NCBI RefSeq assembly: GCF_003987275.1
Contig: NZ_PIQF01000002.1
Span: 529,960 to 593,959 of the forward strand
Direction of reading: 5' to 3'
Length of the DNA: 64,000 nt
DNA from: Idiomarina seosinensis
GTDB taxonomy: Bacteria; Pseudomonadota; Gammaproteobacteria; Enterobacterales; Alteromonadaceae
The notes beneath the pieces were generated by a model. It was not told the DNA's origin. It worked only from the letters and a program-made list of their open reading frames with translations, and made no database searches. The translations under genes were made by a program, and so were the position numbers. This document shows, one piece after another, positions 23,289 to 37,343 of the stretch (position 1 is its first letter; each line of letters starts with the position of its first letter).

Positions 23289-24080
23289 GTGGCCACTACC
23301 ATTGCGATAGCGAACCAAAAAGGCGGTGTCGGCAAAACCACCACAGCAGTAAATTTAGCAGCCTCAATGGCTGCCACACGCCGAAAAGTCTTGTTAATAG
23401 ACCTCGACCCGCAAGGCAATGCCACTATGGGCAGTGGTGTTGATAAGTACGACGTAGATAATACGGTTTACGAATTGCTGGTCGAAGAGAAACCGGTTAA
23501 AGATGTGGTGGAAAGTGATACTACTGGTAAATACCATTTAATCGCCGCGAATTCCGATGTAACGGCAGCAGAAATTAAATTGATGGAATTTTTTGCTCGA
23601 GAAGTACGCTTGCGTAATTCATTAAAAGCGGTTCAGGATGACTACGATTTTATATTTATTGATTGCCCTCCATCGTTAAACTTATTGACTGTTAATGCTA
23701 TGGCTGCTGCCGATTCGGTGCTAGTTCCCATGCAGTGCGAGTATTATGCGTTAGAGGGCTTAACCGCTCTAATGGAAACCATTCGCCAACTGGCTGAAGT
23801 CGTCAATCCAGGGCTTTCAATTGAAGGTATTTTGCGAACCATGTACGATCCTCGTAATCGTCTGGCTAATGATGTCTCTGAGCAATTAAAACAGCATTTT
23901 GGTGATAAAGTTTACCGTACGGTCATCCCCCGCAATGTACGTTTAGCTGAAGCGCCGTCGTTCGGTGCCCCTGCCATGTACTATGATAAATCATCGACAG
24001 GAGCTAAAGCATACCTATCTCTGGCCGGCGAATTAATTCGTCGTTCTGAACAACGGGCTAGTGCCGAAGTAAGCTCTTAA
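23289..24080 (+). CDS. parA: Chromosome partitioning ATPase ParA
   Basis: Deviant-Walker ATPase that positions origin regions via ParB-parS. Length 263. The deviant Walker A KGGVGKTT lies at 11-18, DLDPQGNATMGSG follows near 39-51 (Walker A-prime region), and IFIDCPPSLN is Walker B. It is the short chromosomal type without an N-terminal helix-turn-helix. Translation starts at a GTG, preceded by AGAGG. parB follows after 31 bases. Its target sites parS are found in recF, 16 kb to the left. Confidence 0.95.
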   Translation: MATTIAIANQKGGVGKTTTAVNLAASMAATRRKVLLIDLDPQGNATMGSGVDKYDVDNTVYELLVEEKPVKDVVESDTTGKYHLIAANSDVTAAEIKLMEFFAREVRLRNSLKAVQDDYDFIFIDCPPSLNLLTVNAMAAADSVLVPMQCEYYALEGLTALMETIRQLAEVVNPGLSIEGILRTMYDPRNRLANDVSEQLKQHFGDKVYRTVIPRNVRLAEAPSFGAPAMYYDKSSTGAKAYLSLAGELIRRSEQRASAEVSS

Positions 24081-24111
24081 CGGGTTATTAAAATAAGGAA
24101 ATAGACAACTT

Positions 24112-25002
24112 ATGTCGGCAAAAAAACGAGGTTTAGGGCGTGGGCTAGATGCCTTGCTAACTAACAATAATGCGAGCCAACAAAAACAATCCCAGCAGAC
24201 ATCTGAAGAAATAACAGATGCGGTTGTTAAAGGCGAACTGCAAAAATTGCCAATAGAGAGTTTAAAGCCGGGCCGTTATCAACCTCGTAAAGATATGTCG
24301 CCTGAGGCATTAGAAGACCTTGCTGCATCAGTAAAAGCTCAAGGCATTATCCAGCCTATCGTGGTGCGTCCGGTTAGTGATGGCGAATATGAAATTATCG
24401 CCGGCGAGCGTCGCTGGCGGGCAGCTCAGTTGGCCAAGCTGGAATTAGTTCCTTGTTTGATCAAAGAGGTTACCGATGAAGCTGCTGTTGCCATTGCGTT
24501 AATTGAAAATATTCAGCGCGAAGATTTGAATGCAATGGAAGAAGCAAACGCTCTACAACGGTTGTTGGACGAATTTAAAATGACCCATCAGGACGTTGCT
24601 CAGGCAGTGGGTAAATCGCGTACTACGGTAACCAATTTACTACGCTTGAATAACCTCGAATCCGGCGTAAAAACCTTACTTGAACGCGGCGACATAGACT
24701 TAGGCCACGCTAAATTGTTATTGGCACTACAGGGTGAGCAACAAACCGATGTAGCACAACAAATTGTTGCTAAAGACTTAACAGTGCGCGAGTCTGAAAA
24801 ATTAGTTCGCAAAACATTAGAACCCCCAAAACCGACCGAAAAACCAGAGCCTGATGCTGATATTGAGCGACTTCAAACACAACTGTCAGAAACGCTCGGT
24901 GCTAAAGTAGCGATCAACCACGGTCGTACAGGTAAAGGTAAAGTTGTTATTAATTACACTAATTTAGATGAGCTCGATGGCATTCTTTCTCATATAAAAT
25001 AA
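24112..25002 (+). CDS. parB: Chromosome partitioning protein ParB
   Basis: DNA-binding CTPase of the ParABS system; binds parS and spreads along flanking DNA. Length 296. It starts with the ParA-contact peptide KKRGLGRGLDALL. The CTP-binding ParB/Sulfiredoxin domain includes GEYEIIAGERRWRAAQLA and the arginine-rich ENIQREDLNAMEEANA box (about 131-146). A helix-turn-helix QDVAQAVGKSRTTVTNLLRL and a C-terminal dimerisation domain follow. AAGGAA precedes the ATG. The gap to atpI holds the atp promoter. Confidence 0.96.
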   Translation: MSAKKRGLGRGLDALLTNNNASQQKQSQQTSEEITDAVVKGELQKLPIESLKPGRYQPRKDMSPEALEDLAASVKAQGIIQPIVVRPVSDGEYEIIAGERRWRAAQLAKLELVPCLIKEVTDEAAVAIALIENIQREDLNAMEEANALQRLLDEFKMTHQDVAQAVGKSRTTVTNLLRLNNLESGVKTLLERGDIDLGHAKLLLALQGEQQTDVAQQIVAKDLTVRESEKLVRKTLEPPKPTEKPEPDADIERLQTQLSETLGAKVAINHGRTGKGKVVINYTNLDELDGILSHIK

Positions 25003-25081
25003 CAGCTTTAGCTTAGTCTCTGCGTCACTTGTAGAACTTTTGTTAAATAGCATTGAAACCATAGCCTGTAGCCAAATTTGT

Positions 25082-25109
25082 TTGCAATTAATCGGCAGAT
25101 CTTTATACT
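25082..25109 (+). promoter_or_regulatory. Putative promoter of the atp operon
   Basis: TTGCAA (25082-25087), a 16-base spacer and TATACT (25104-25109), in the 145-169-base gap between parB and atpI. No terminator was seen after parB, so read-through from mnmG-rsmG-parAB is also possible. Confidence 0.55.
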
Positions 25110-25171
25110 AGCGCGAGTTTCATACTGACTGCTAAATAGCGAGTCAGATGGTAGGCCAACGACCGAGGGTA

Positions 25172-25564
25172 ATGTCAGTGTCTCAGTCAATGACCAGAGC
25201 AGGTAGACAGCTAGCTCTAAAAACAATTTCAGGTCAGTTGGTTATCGTTGCTCTGCTAACTTTAATAGTAGCATTGAGCTTAAGTGGAAAAGCAGCCATC
25301 GCGTGTTTTGTTGGCGGACTGGCTGCTGTTGTTCCCAATACCTTGTTTGCCGTTATTGCGTTTCTGCACGCAGGCGCTAGAGCAAACCAGAAGGTCGTAA
25401 AAAGTTTTTTTGTTGGAGAAGGCGTTAAATTATTACTCACTGCAGTTTTAATTAGTGCTCTTTTCCTAACAACAGATTTAAATCCAATGTGGTTACTAAC
25501 TGGCTTCGTTGCTGCGGTTTTAGCACAGTGGATTGCGCCAATTTTATTTTTAAAATCAACGTAA
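25172..25564 (+). CDS. atpI: ATP synthase protein I
   Basis: Small membrane protein heading the atp operon, thought to help assembly of the c-ring. 130 residues from the chosen start, with four hydrophobic segments and the motif FVGGLAAVVPNTLFAVIAF near the middle, matching E. coli AtpI (126 residues, which also begins MSVS). Alternative in-frame ATGs at 25148 and 25190 cannot be excluded, since all have weak ribosome sites (GAGGG lies very close to 25172). atpB follows after 12 bases. Confidence 0.85.
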   Translation: MSVSQSMTRAGRQLALKTISGQLVIVALLTLIVALSLSGKAAIACFVGGLAAVVPNTLFAVIAFLHAGARANQKVVKSFFVGEGVKLLLTAVLISALFLTTDLNPMWLLTGFVAAVLAQWIAPILFLKST

Positions 25565-26374
<810 letters not shown>

Positions 26375-26400
26375 GTTTTAGTTTTATTTTTTAACTTTAA

Positions 26401-26679
<279 letters not shown>

Positions 26680-26716
26680 GCGCGATTCGACGGTCACCAG
26701 ATAAAGGAGGTCCGTT

Positions 26717-27187
26717 GTGGATTTAAACGCAACTATAATTGGACAAACGATCGCGTTCATCGTGTTCGTGTGGTTCTGCATGAAATTTGTGTGGCCACCG
26801 ATCATCAATGCCATCGAAGAACGTCAGAAGAAAATTGCTGACGGGTTAAATGCGGGCGAGCGCGCTCAAAAAGACTTAGAGAAAGCCCAGCAAGAAATTG
26901 CTGAGCAGCTCAAAGAAGCTAAACAGCAGTCTGCTGAAATCATTGAACAGGCGAAAAAACGTGGTGCCAAAATTGTTGAGGAAGAAACTCAACGCGGCCA
27001 CGAGGAACGTGAAAAAATCGTTGCGTCTGGTCATGAAGAAGTTACTGCTGAGCGCAACCGTGCTCGTGAAGAACTGCGTAAACAAGTTGCGGTACTTGCC
27101 GTAACTGGTGCGCAAAAAATCATTGAGCGCGAAGTTGATAAAGACGCTCATAGCGACATCGTTGAAAAACTGGTCGCTGAACTTTAA
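26717..27187 (+). CDS. atpF: ATP synthase Fo subunit b
   Basis: Peripheral stalk subunit of 156 residues. A single N-terminal membrane helix (about 5-25) leads into a long charged helix rich in Glu, Lys, Gln and Ala. It starts at GTG but is served by a full-length ribosome site AAGGAGGT five to six bases upstream, the strongest seen in this window, consistent with the need for high expression. Confidence 0.97.
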   Translation: MDLNATIIGQTIAFIVFVWFCMKFVWPPIINAIEERQKKIADGLNAGERAQKDLEKAQQEIAEQLKEAKQQSAEIIEQAKKRGAKIVEEETQRGHEEREKIVASGHEEVTAERNRAREELRKQVAVLAVTGAQKIIEREVDKDAHSDIVEKLVAEL

Positions 27188-27204
27188 TTAAGGGGTTAGA
27201 GCTT

Positions 27205-27738
27205 ATGTCAGAACTGACTACGGTCGCTCGCCCTTACGCAAAAGCAGCTTTTGATTTTGCTTTAGAACAGGGAGCGCTCGATAAGTGGGCCGATATGCTC
27301 GAATTTGCCGCTGTGGTGGCAAAAGACGAGACCATGGCATCGTTTTTGAGCAGCTCCTCGACTGTTGAAAAAACATCTGAAGTTTTTATTGGTGTCTGTG
27401 GCGACGAGCTAGACGACAGCGCAGAAAACTTTATTAAGGTGTTGGCGGAAAACCAACGTTTACCCGCTTTATCAGCAGTTAGTGAGCTTTATCGGACATT
27501 CCGTGCTGACTACGAAAAAGAAGTTGTTGTTGATGTGAAATCCGCAGTTAAACTGCTAAAAGCACAGCAAACAGCATTGAGTAAAGCATTGGAAAAGCGT
27601 CTGCAACGCAAAATTAAGCTGAACTGCAGTGTCGATAAGTCCATTCTCGGTGGACTGGTTATTGAAGCAGGTGACACCGTGATAGATGGCACCTTGCGCG
27701 GCAAGTTGGATAGACTTGCTTACGCACTGCAATCCTAA
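27205..27738 (+). CDS. atpH: ATP synthase F1 subunit delta
   Basis: Connects the F1 head to the b stalk. Length 177 (E. coli 177). The N-terminal helical domain starts [17 protein letters not shown], and the C-terminal motif [35 protein letters not shown] is the PROSITE-type delta signature. AAGGGG precedes the ATG. It lies between atpF and atpA. Confidence 0.97.
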   Translation: MSELTTVARPYAKAAFDFALEQGALDKWADMLEFAAVVAKDETMASFLSSSSTVEKTSEVFIGVCGDELDDSAENFIKVLAENQRLPALSAVSELYRTFRADYEKEVVVDVKSAVKLLKAQQTALSKALEKRLQRKIKLNCSVDKSILGGLVIEAGDTVIDGTLRGKLDRLAYALQS

Positions 27739-27752
27739 TTGGGGACTTGAGC

Positions 27753-29294
27753 ATGCAATTGAATTCAAATGAAATCGCAGAACTGATCAAACAGCGAATT
27801 GAGAAGTTCGAAGTCACCAGCGAAGCTCGTAACGAAGGTACCATCATGTCTGTGCAAGACGGTATCATTCGCATTCACGGACTTGCAGACTGTCTGCAAG
27901 GTGAAATGGTTGAGCTGCCTGGTAATCGTTACGCTATCGCACTGAACCTTGAACGTGATTCAGTTGGTGCGGTTGTTATGGGTCCTTATGCAGATTTGCA
28001 GGAAGGAACCAAAGTAAAATCGACCGGCCGTATCCTTGAGGTACCGGTTGGTGAAAAGCTTCTAGGTCGTGTTGTTAACACATTGGGTCAGCCTATTGAT
28101 GGTAAAGGTCCAATCGAAGCAGACGGCTATGAGCCTGTCGAAAAAATCGCCCCCGGTGTTATCGAACGTCAATCAGTTGATCAGCCTGTACAAACTGGCT
28201 ACAAATCAATTGACTCGATGATTCCAGTGGGTCGTGGCCAGCGTGAGCTTATCATCGGTGACCGTCAAACCGGTAAAACAGCTTTAGCCGTGGATGCTAT
28301 TATTAACCAGAAAGATTCTGGCATTAAATGTGTTTACGTGGCAATTGGTCAGAAAAACTCAACCATCTCTGCGGTAGTGCGCAAGTTGGAAGAGCACGGC
28401 GCATTGGAAAACACCATTGTTGTCGCTGCTTCTGCTTCAGAATCAGCAGCGTTACAATATTTGGCAGCATACTCTGGCTGTACTATGGGTGAATACTTCC
28501 GTGACCGTGGTGAAGACTCGTTGATCGTCTATGATGACTTGTCTAAGCAGGCTGTTGCCTATCGTCAAATTTCACTGTTGTTGCGTCGTCCTCCGGGTCG
28601 TGAAGCATTCCCTGGTGACGTTTTCTACCTTCACTCTCGTCTACTTGAGCGTGCAGCGCGTGTTAACGCGGACTACGTAGAGAAGTTCACTGATGGTAAA
28701 GTAAAAGGTCAGACTGGTTCTTTAACTGCTTTGCCTATCATTGAAACTCAGGCAGGTGACGTATCGGCATTCGTACCGACTAACGTTATCTCAATCACCG
28801 ATGGTCAGATCTTCCTTGAAACTGACTTGTTTAACTCAGGTATTCGTCCTGCGGTTAACGCGGGTGTTTCGGTTTCTCGTGTTGGTGGTTCAGCACAAAC
28901 CAAAATCATCAAGAAATTGGGTGGCGGTATCCGTCTTGCTCTTGCTCAGTATCGTGAATTGGCAGCGTTCGCCCAGTTCGCATCTGACCTTGATGAATCG
29001 ACTCGTTCACAGTTGGAACACGGTCAGCGTGTTACCGAACTGATGAAACAGAAACAGTACAAGCCTATGAGTGTGTCTCAGATGGCTGTATCAATTTACG
29101 CCGTTGAAAAAGGCTTCTTGAAAGACGTTGAAATCGACAAAATCATGGATTTTGAAGAATCACTGCAATCTTTCATGTCGAGCGAATACGCCGAGCTAAT
29201 GGCTGAGATTGATAAAACTGGCAACTATAACGACGACATCGATGCGCAATTGAAAGCCGCGCTTGAGAAATTCAAGCAAACGCAATCATGGTAA
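27753..29294 (+). CDS. atpA: ATP synthase F1 subunit alpha
   Basis: Non-catalytic nucleotide-binding subunit of F1. From the ATG at 27753 it has 513 residues and starts MQLNS, both identical to E. coli; an in-frame TTG two codons earlier is not needed. Walker A GDRQTGKT is at 169-176, and [17 protein letters not shown] carries the alpha/beta signature with the arginine finger. The C-terminus ends TQSW as in E. coli. Confidence 0.98.
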   Translation: MQLNSNEIAELIKQRIEKFEVTSEARNEGTIMSVQDGIIRIHGLADCLQGEMVELPGNRYAIALNLERDSVGAVVMGPYADLQEGTKVKSTGRILEVPVGEKLLGRVVNTLGQPIDGKGPIEADGYEPVEKIAPGVIERQSVDQPVQTGYKSIDSMIPVGRGQRELIIGDRQTGKTALAVDAIINQKDSGIKCVYVAIGQKNSTISAVVRKLEEHGALENTIVVAASASESAALQYLAAYSGCTMGEYFRDRGEDSLIVYDDLSKQAVAYRQISLLLRRPPGREAFPGDVFYLHSRLLERAARVNADYVEKFTDGKVKGQTGSLTALPIIETQAGDVSAFVPTNVISITDGQIFLETDLFNSGIRPAVNAGVSVSRVGGSAQTKIIKKLGGGIRLALAQYRELAAFAQFASDLDESTRSQLEHGQRVTELMKQKQYKPMSVSQMAVSIYAVEKGFLKDVEIDKIMDFEESLQSFMSSEYAELMAEIDKTGNYNDDIDAQLKAALEKFKQTQSW

Positions 29295-29348
29295 TCGCAC
29301 GTGGCCGCAGTTGCGGCCATTTGTCGTTGAGTTAACAGGAGAATCGTC

Positions 29349-30212
29349 ATGGCCAGCGGTAAAGAGATAAAAACTCAGATCTCGAGTATCGGTAATACTC
29401 AGAAGATCACCAGTGCTATGGAAATGGTCGCTGCGTCGAAGATGAAGAAGGCGCAGGAACGTATGGAGGCGAGTCGCCCCTATGCGGACACCATTCGTAA
29501 GGTGATTGGTCATGTAGCGCGCGGCAACCTTGAGTATCGTCATCCATTTATGGAAGAACGTCAGGTTAAGCGCGTTGGTTACATCATTGTTTCTACCGAC
29601 CGTGGTTTGTGTGGCGGCTTGAACGGTAATGAGTTCAAAAAAGTCGTTAAGCACGCTAACGAATGGAAAGAGCAAGATGTAGAAGCAGATTTTGCCGCGA
29701 TAGGCAGCAAAGCAACCGGTTTCTTCAAGCGCTTTGGTCAATTAAAAGCGCAAGTATCAGGGATGGGCGATAAGCCAGAACTGAAAGAAATTACTGGTTC
29801 AATCCAGGTTATGCTGGATGCTTTCGAAGAAGGCAAAATCGATCGCTTGTACGTTGTATTCAACAAATTTGTGAATACGATGACCCAAGAGCCGACCATT
29901 CATCAATTGTTGCCATTGCCGCAAACAGGATCGGACGAGAACGTCCAGACAGGTAGCTGGGACTATCTGTACGAGCCGAATCCTGAAAGTATTCTAGATA
30001 CGCTAATTCGTCGCTTCGTAGAAATGGAAGTGTACCAGGGCGTAGTGGATAACTTTGCTAGCGAGCAAGCCGCTCGGATGATTGCAATGAAAGCTGCAAC
30101 AGATAACGCCGAGGACATTATTGACCAACTGCAGTTGCAGTATAACAAGGCGCGTCAGGCAGCAATTACGCAAGAAATTTCGGAAATCGTGTCCGGCGCC
30201 GAAGCGGTATAA
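29349..30212 (+). CDS. atpG: ATP synthase F1 subunit gamma
   Basis: Central rotor shaft of F1, 287 residues as in E. coli. The N-terminal coiled-coil strand is [28 protein letters not shown], and the C-terminal partner [37 protein letters not shown] ends in the conserved region (signature near 270-283). CAGGAGAA precedes the ATG. Confidence 0.98.
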   Translation: MASGKEIKTQISSIGNTQKITSAMEMVAASKMKKAQERMEASRPYADTIRKVIGHVARGNLEYRHPFMEERQVKRVGYIIVSTDRGLCGGLNGNEFKKVVKHANEWKEQDVEADFAAIGSKATGFFKRFGQLKAQVSGMGDKPELKEITGSIQVMLDAFEEGKIDRLYVVFNKFVNTMTQEPTIHQLLPLPQTGSDENVQTGSWDYLYEPNPESILDTLIRRFVEMEVYQGVVDNFASEQAARMIAMKAATDNAEDIIDQLQLQYNKARQAAITQEISEIVSGAEAV

Positions 30213-30236
30213 CGCGGCAACGGTTAACAGAATTGA

Positions 30237-31640
<1,404 letters not shown>

Positions 31641-31657
31641 CCGACCGGGAGGTTTGA

Positions 31658-32074
31658 ATGGCCACAGAAACATTAGACTTGAACGTCGTTAGCGCAGAAG
31701 ACAAATTGTTTTCAGGCGCAGTACAAACGGTTCAAGTGTCTGGTAGCGAAGGTGAACTTGGGATTTACCCCGGTCACGCGCCTTTGCTGACTAAAATCAA
31801 ACCAGGTATGGTTCGGTTTGTCAGCGAAGCGGGTGAAGAAGAGTTCATGTACGTTGCTGGTGGTGTATTAGAAGTTCAGCCAGGTCAGGTTATTGTGTTA
31901 GCTGATGTGGCGGTTCGCGGCGATGATCTGGATGAACAGCAAGCTGAACAAGCACGTAAGCGTGCAGAAGAAGCTATTGCTGACCAGAGCTCTGACGTAA
32001 CCTATGCAGAAGCTATTGCAGAACTTTCTAGAGCACTGGCTCAGCTGGAAGTAATTCGTAAGCTTAAAAAATAA
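31658..32074 (+). CDS. atpC: ATP synthase F1 subunit epsilon
   Basis: Rotor subunit and intrinsic inhibitor. Length 138. The N-terminal beta-sandwich contains [39 protein letters not shown]; the C-terminal pair of helices is the regulatory arm. GGGAGG precedes the ATG. Last gene of the operon, followed by a strong terminator. Confidence 0.97.
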   Translation: MATETLDLNVVSAEDKLFSGAVQTVQVSGSEGELGIYPGHAPLLTKIKPGMVRFVSEAGEEEFMYVAGGVLEVQPGQVIVLADVAVRGDDLDEQQAEQARKRAEEAIADQSSDVTYAEAIAELSRALAQLEVIRKLKK

Positions 32075-32092
32075 GCCTGCGTAAAAGTGATT

Positions 32093-32128
32093 AAAAGGCC
32101 TTGTTGTCCCTACAACAGGGCCTTTTTT
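32093..32128 (+). terminator. Terminator of the atp operon
   Basis: Fifteen-pair stem AAAAGGCCTTGTTGT / ACAACAGGGCCTTTT (one G-T pair) with a CCCT loop, followed by T-rich sequence. One of the longest hairpins in the window. Confidence 0.92.
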
Positions 32129-32181
32129 ATCTGTATTATCGTGAACTACAGAGTCGAACGAAAAAATAAGGACATAGCCCC

Positions 32182-33549
32182 ATGAAGCTACGAGTGGTTA
32201 TTTTAGCCGCCGGCAAAGGAACACGGATGCGTTCTAATTTGCCTAAAGTGCTGCATACTGTCGCAAACAAGCCGATGGTTGAGCATGTCATTGATTGTGC
32301 CCGGCAACTTAATCCGACTGCCATAGACCTAGTGTACGGTCATGGAGGGGAAGCCTTAAAAGAGCGGATAACCGGTGATGATCTCAACTGGGTAGAACAG
32401 GCGGAGCAGCTAGGAACCGGCCACGCAGTGCAGCAGGTTTTACCGCTTTTGCAGGATGATGAAAAAGTTCTCGTACTTTATGGGGATGTGCCTTTATTAA
32501 CGAGTCAAACCGTACATCGTTTGCTGACTGCCAGTCAGGACACCGACCTGGGTCTATTGACTATGTACCTGACTAATCCGACTGGCTACGGCCGCATTAT
32601 TCGAGATAATGACGAGCTAATACAGGGAATTGTCGAGCAAAAAGACGCAAGTTTAGACCAGCTACGAATTGATGAGGTTAACACCGGTATAATGGTGGCT
32701 TCGGCGTCGCGCATGAAGGTTTGGCTAAATGATTTAAGTAATGACAACGCGCAGCAAGAATATTACTTAACCGATATTGTAGCTATGGCCGCCGAGCAGG
32801 GTGTTGAAATAGCCTCCTCTCAGCCGGAACAAACGACTGAAGTTGAAGGCGCAAATAACCGCCAGCAACTTGCAGCACTGGAGCGGGCCTATCAGTGGCG
32901 TATTGCCGAGCAAGTAATGACCGACGGTGCAACACTAATGGATCCGGCAAGATTCGATTGTCGGGGTCAGTTATCGGTCGGCCAGGACGTGGTGATAGAT
33001 ATCAATGCCGTGTTTGATGGTAACGTTATCTTAGGTAACGGGGTCGTTATCGAACCCAACTGTGTGATTAAAGATTCGGTAATCGGCGATGGAACCGTTA
33101 TCCGAGCTAACAGTCACATAGAAGGTGCTAAATTGGCCGCCAACTGCAAGGTGGGACCATTTGCGCGGCTTCGGCCTGGTGCCGAACTGGCTGACGAAGC
33201 ACAAGTTGGCAACTTTGTAGAAATGAAGAAAAGTCGTTTAGGCAAGGGCTCAAAAGCAAGTCACCTAACCTATCTTGGTGACACTCGGGTTGGAGAATAT
33301 GCCAATATTGGTGCTGGCACTATTACCTGCAATTATGATGGTGTTAATAAAGCAGTGACAGAAATCGGTAATGGCGCTTTTATTGGATCAAATAGCTCAC
33401 TGGTCGCACCGGTAAAAATTGGCGACAAAGCAACAATCGGTGCTGGTTCGGTAATAACCCGCGAAGTTGCTGATCAGGAATTGGCAGTAGCACGCGGAAA
33501 ACAACGCAATATTAGTGGCTGGCAACGCCCTCAGAAAAAAGGAAGTTAA
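32182..33549 (+). CDS. glmU: Bifunctional UDP-GlcNAc pyrophosphorylase / glucosamine-1-phosphate acetyltransferase
   Basis: Makes UDP-N-acetylglucosamine for peptidoglycan and LPS. Length 455 (E. coli 456). The N-terminal uridyltransferase has LAAGKGTRMRSNLPKVLH (8-25). The C-terminal left-handed beta-helix shows hexapeptide repeats (about 250-430) with the acetyltransferase segment GAGTITCNYDGVNK. AAGGAC lies eight bases before the ATG. glmS, whose product feeds the same pathway, follows after 3 bases. Confidence 0.98.
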   Translation: MKLRVVILAAGKGTRMRSNLPKVLHTVANKPMVEHVIDCARQLNPTAIDLVYGHGGEALKERITGDDLNWVEQAEQLGTGHAVQQVLPLLQDDEKVLVLYGDVPLLTSQTVHRLLTASQDTDLGLLTMYLTNPTGYGRIIRDNDELIQGIVEQKDASLDQLRIDEVNTGIMVASASRMKVWLNDLSNDNAQQEYYLTDIVAMAAEQGVEIASSQPEQTTEVEGANNRQQLAALERAYQWRIAEQVMTDGATLMDPARFDCRGQLSVGQDVVIDINAVFDGNVILGNGVVIEPNCVIKDSVIGDGTVIRANSHIEGAKLAANCKVGPFARLRPGAELADEAQVGNFVEMKKSRLGKGSKASHLTYLGDTRVGEYANIGAGTITCNYDGVNKAVTEIGNGAFIGSNSSLVAPVKIGDKATIGAGSVITREVADQELAVARGKQRNISGWQRPQKKGS

Positions 33550-33552
33550 TTT

Positions 33553-35385
33553 ATGTGCGGTATCGTAGGAGCGACGTCGGAGCGTCGCGTTAGTGGTATT
33601 TTACTCGAAGGCCTAAAACGGCTTGAGTACCGAGGATATGACTCGGCGGGCGTTGCTATCATTGATAATGCAAAAAAACTGCAAAGTACCCGACGTACCG
33701 GTAAAGTTCAGGAGTTAGCCGATGCGATTAATGCCAACCCATTAGACGGCACTATTGGTATTGCGCATACGCGTTGGGCAACTCACGGTGGCGTGACCGA
33801 AGCTAACGCACACCCGCACCTGTCGGAAAGTGAAATAGCTGTCGTTCACAACGGGATTATCGAAAATCATGAGTCGCTTAGAGAGCAATTGCAGGCGCTC
33901 GGCTATGAGTTTAAGAGCCAAACCGATACCGAAGTTATTGCTCACCTAATTCATCATGAGAGTAAAACCCACGAAGACCTATTAGCCGCTGTTAAAGCCG
34001 CAGTTCGCCAGCTTGAAGGTGCCTACGGAACTGTCGTAATGGATACCAAAGATCCAGAGCGCTTAGTGGTCGCCCGTTCTGGCAGCCCATTAGTCATCGG
34101 TCTGGGCATTGGTGAGAATTTTGTTGCCTCGGATCAACTTGCATTATTGCCGGTAACCCGCCAGTTTATTTATCTGGAAGAAGGCGATGTTGCTGATGTT
34201 AATCGCACCTCTGTGCAGATATTTGATAGCAATGACCAGCGGGTAGAGCGCAATGTCGTAGAGTCCGACGGAAATTATGATGCCGGTGGTAAAGGCGAAT
34301 ACCGTCACTTTATGCTGAAAGAAATCCACGAGCAGCCAATCGCCGTGCGCAGTACTCTGGAAAACCGTTTATCCGACACCACTGTTCTTGATGATGCGTT
34401 TGGTAAAGGAGCCAGTGAGTTATTTAAGACCGTAGAGCATGTTCAGATTATCGCCTGTGGCACCAGTTACCACGCGGGTATGGTCGCGCGTTATTGGCTC
34501 GAGTCATTAGCTAACGTTTCCTGCAGCATCGAGATTGCATCAGAATTCCGCTACCGGAAGTCCTATGTTCACCCAAACAGCTTGTTGGTCACCATCTCGC
34601 AAAGTGGTGAAACCGCTGACACGCTTGCGGCCCTGCGTTTATCAAAAGAACTGGGTTACAAAGGTAGTTTGACGATTTGTAATGTCGCGACCTCGTCTAT
34701 GGTGAGAGAGTCTGATCTGGCGTTTATGACACGTGCTGGTGCTGAAATTGGAGTCGCTTCGACCAAAGCGTTTACGACTCAGTTAACGGGCCTATTAATG
34801 CTAACGGTGGCCTTGGGTAAATACCGTGGCATGTCAGAACAGCAACAGAGCGCCATTGTTAAATCGCTGCAGGCGTTACCGGCAAAAATGGAAGAGGCTG
34901 TCGCATTAGCAGAAGAGATCGAAGCGCTGGCTCCCGACTTTGCGAATAAAGAGCACAGTTTGTTTTTAGGGCGTGGTAACCAATATCCGATTGCTATGGA
35001 AGGCGCGCTGAAGTTAAAAGAGATTTCTTATATCCATGCCGAAGCCTACGCCGCTGGTGAGTTAAAGCATGGCCCGTTGGCGCTGATTGACGAAGAAATG
35101 CCAGTTATCGTGGTTGCACCCAACAACGAATTGCTGGAAAAACTGAAATCGAACGTGGAAGAAGTTCGGGCCCGAGGCGGTCTCATGTATGTGTTCGCCG
35201 ACAAAAATGCGCGCTTTAAGAGCGACGACACTTTAAACGTACTGAACGTTTGTCATTGTGACGAAATTATCGCGCCAATTGTCTACACCGTCCCACTACA
35301 ATTATTGTCCTATTACGTAGCAATAATTAAAGGTACCGATGTCGACCAACCCCGTAACTTAGCAAAATCCGTTACGGTAGAATAA
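33553..35385 (+). CDS. glmS: Glutamine--fructose-6-phosphate aminotransferase
   Basis: First enzyme of hexosamine synthesis, forming glucosamine-6-phosphate. Length 610 (E. coli 609). The N-terminal glutaminase has Cys2 as nucleophile (MCGIVGA) and [13 protein letters not shown] text ([10 protein letters not shown]); two SIS sugar-isomerase domains follow ([21 protein letters not shown]). The C-terminus [20 protein letters not shown] is the protein part under which the Tn7 attachment sequence lies. An element with Tn7-like ends sits 25 bases behind the stop. Confidence 0.98.
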   Translation: MCGIVGATSERRVSGILLEGLKRLEYRGYDSAGVAIIDNAKKLQSTRRTGKVQELADAINANPLDGTIGIAHTRWATHGGVTEANAHPHLSESEIAVVHNGIIENHESLREQLQALGYEFKSQTDTEVIAHLIHHESKTHEDLLAAVKAAVRQLEGAYGTVVMDTKDPERLVVARSGSPLVIGLGIGENFVASDQLALLPVTRQFIYLEEGDVADVNRTSVQIFDSNDQRVERNVVESDGNYDAGGKGEYRHFMLKEIHEQPIAVRSTLENRLSDTTVLDDAFGKGASELFKTVEHVQIIACGTSYHAGMVARYWLESLANVSCSIEIASEFRYRKSYVHPNSLLVTISQSGETADTLAALRLSKELGYKGSLTICNVATSSMVRESDLAFMTRAGAEIGVASTKAFTTQLTGLLMLTVALGKYRGMSEQQQSAIVKSLQALPAKMEEAVALAEEIEALAPDFANKEHSLFLGRGNQYPIAMEGALKLKEISYIHAEAYAAGELKHGPLALIDEEMPVIVVAPNNELLEKLKSNVEEVRARGGLMYVFADKNARFKSDDTLNVLNVCHCDEIIAPIVYTVPLQLLSYYVAIIKGTDVDQPRNLAKSVTVE

Positions 35386-35410
35386 AAAAAGGGCCTGCGG
35401 GCCCTTTTTT
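35386..35410 (+). terminator. Terminator of glmU-glmS
   Basis: Self-complementary AAAAAGGGCC TGCG GGCCCTTTTTT, the A arm beginning at the glmS stop codon and the T arm ending exactly where the Tn7-like end begins (35411). Symmetrical A and T runs make it potentially bidirectional. Confidence 0.9.
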
Positions 35411-35437
35411 TGTCGGTGTACATTAAAGTTCTTAAAT
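35411..35437 (+). repeat. Left terminal inverted repeat of the Tn7-like island
   Basis: Begins TGTCGGTGTACATTAAAG and continues TTCTTAAA; compare Tn7 left end TGTGGGCGGACAATAAAG then TCTTAAA. It abuts the glmS terminator. Confidence 0.6.
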
Positions 35438-35467
35438 TTTAATACCTCAAGAATTCCTACCTGTTAT

Positions 35468-36562
<1,095 letters not shown>

Positions 36563-36617
36563 CACGTAATCCGGTTAACATTAAATAAGTCTTTTTTCAT
36601 ACTTATAGGAAAAATAA

Positions 36618-37340
36618 TTGTCGTTTAAAACATTTGCATGCTCTATTTTTATGCTCATTATGACGTCGTGTTCTTCACAACTATCGAGTGACGCCCAGAT
36701 AGATAGAAGTAAGGTCGATAGACCCGTCTGGCTCGAAGATGGTGACGCAAGCTATGTTGGTAGGATCTCAAGTGATAACAATAGCCGATTGTTTGATATC
36801 TTTGAACAAAACATATTTAAGACATTGCATATAAGCTCACCCGGAGGCTCTGTTGAGGATGGCATCGCTTTGGGCAAATGGGTTTGGCAAAACGACATAG
36901 AGGTGCATATCGATGGAATCTGTGCATCATCGTGCGCCAATTATGTATTGCCAGCAGCTAAAAAAGTTTACTTATCGAGTAATTCGGTTTTGCTCTGGCA
37001 TGGCAGTTCTTATCAACCTGATGTGAGCAAAGCTGTGATTAATCGAGAGCCTTTTGCCGTTCGTTGGAGAAAGGCCGAGAATGAATTTTTCACATTAACC
37101 GGAATATCTCCGATGCCTACTGTCTGTGGTTTTGACGACGTAAGTATTTGGGATAAAAGTTTAAACTGGCTTGGTTTATCCGAAATAGCTGGGTTTAACT
37201 ACCCGTTTGAAGATTTGAGACGTTTTGGGTTAAATAATATGGTATTGCCAACGGATGGTTGGAAACGAAAAGAGGAATACATGAACAAAAAAATAATCGA
37301 AGCCCATTATTGTAGCAATACAAGCTGGGACTTCGAGTGA
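36618..37340 (+). CDS. ClpP/crotonase-like lipoprotein, probable periplasmic hydrolase-fold protein
   Basis: 240 residues. The N-terminus looks like a lipoprotein signal (ACSIFMLIMTSC, cysteine near residue 18). The core resembles the ClpP-like exported proteins: LHISSPGGSVEDGIALGKWVWQNDIEVHIDGICASSCANYVLPAAKKVYL (about 70-118), in which the SSPGGS turn and the ASSCANY helix correspond to the oxyanion hole and nucleophile region of ClpP/SppA folds. Whether it is catalytic is not certain. The best start is a TTG at 36618 with AGGA eight bases upstream; an ATG at 36651 would cut the signal. It ends 30 bases from the right repeat of the island and is AT-rich. Confidence 0.7.
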   Translation: MSFKTFACSIFMLIMTSCSSQLSSDAQIDRSKVDRPVWLEDGDASYVGRISSDNNSRLFDIFEQNIFKTLHISSPGGSVEDGIALGKWVWQNDIEVHIDGICASSCANYVLPAAKKVYLSSNSVLLWHGSSYQPDVSKAVINREPFAVRWRKAENEFFTLTGISPMPTVCGFDDVSIWDKSLNWLGLSEIAGFNYPFEDLRRFGLNNMVLPTDGWKRKEEYMNKKIIEAHYCSNTSWDFE

Positions 37341-37343
37341 ACC

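Noticed and set aside
29286..29741. Antisense frame to atpG and other shadow frames in the atp operon
   Set aside because: All eight ATP synthase structural genes plus atpI are complete; opposing frames have no ribosome sites or known domains.
35406..35410. TTTTT as a 5-bp target duplication of the Tn7-like island
   Set aside because: The bases next to the right end are GGGCC, so no duplication is seen; the left T run belongs to the glmS terminator.
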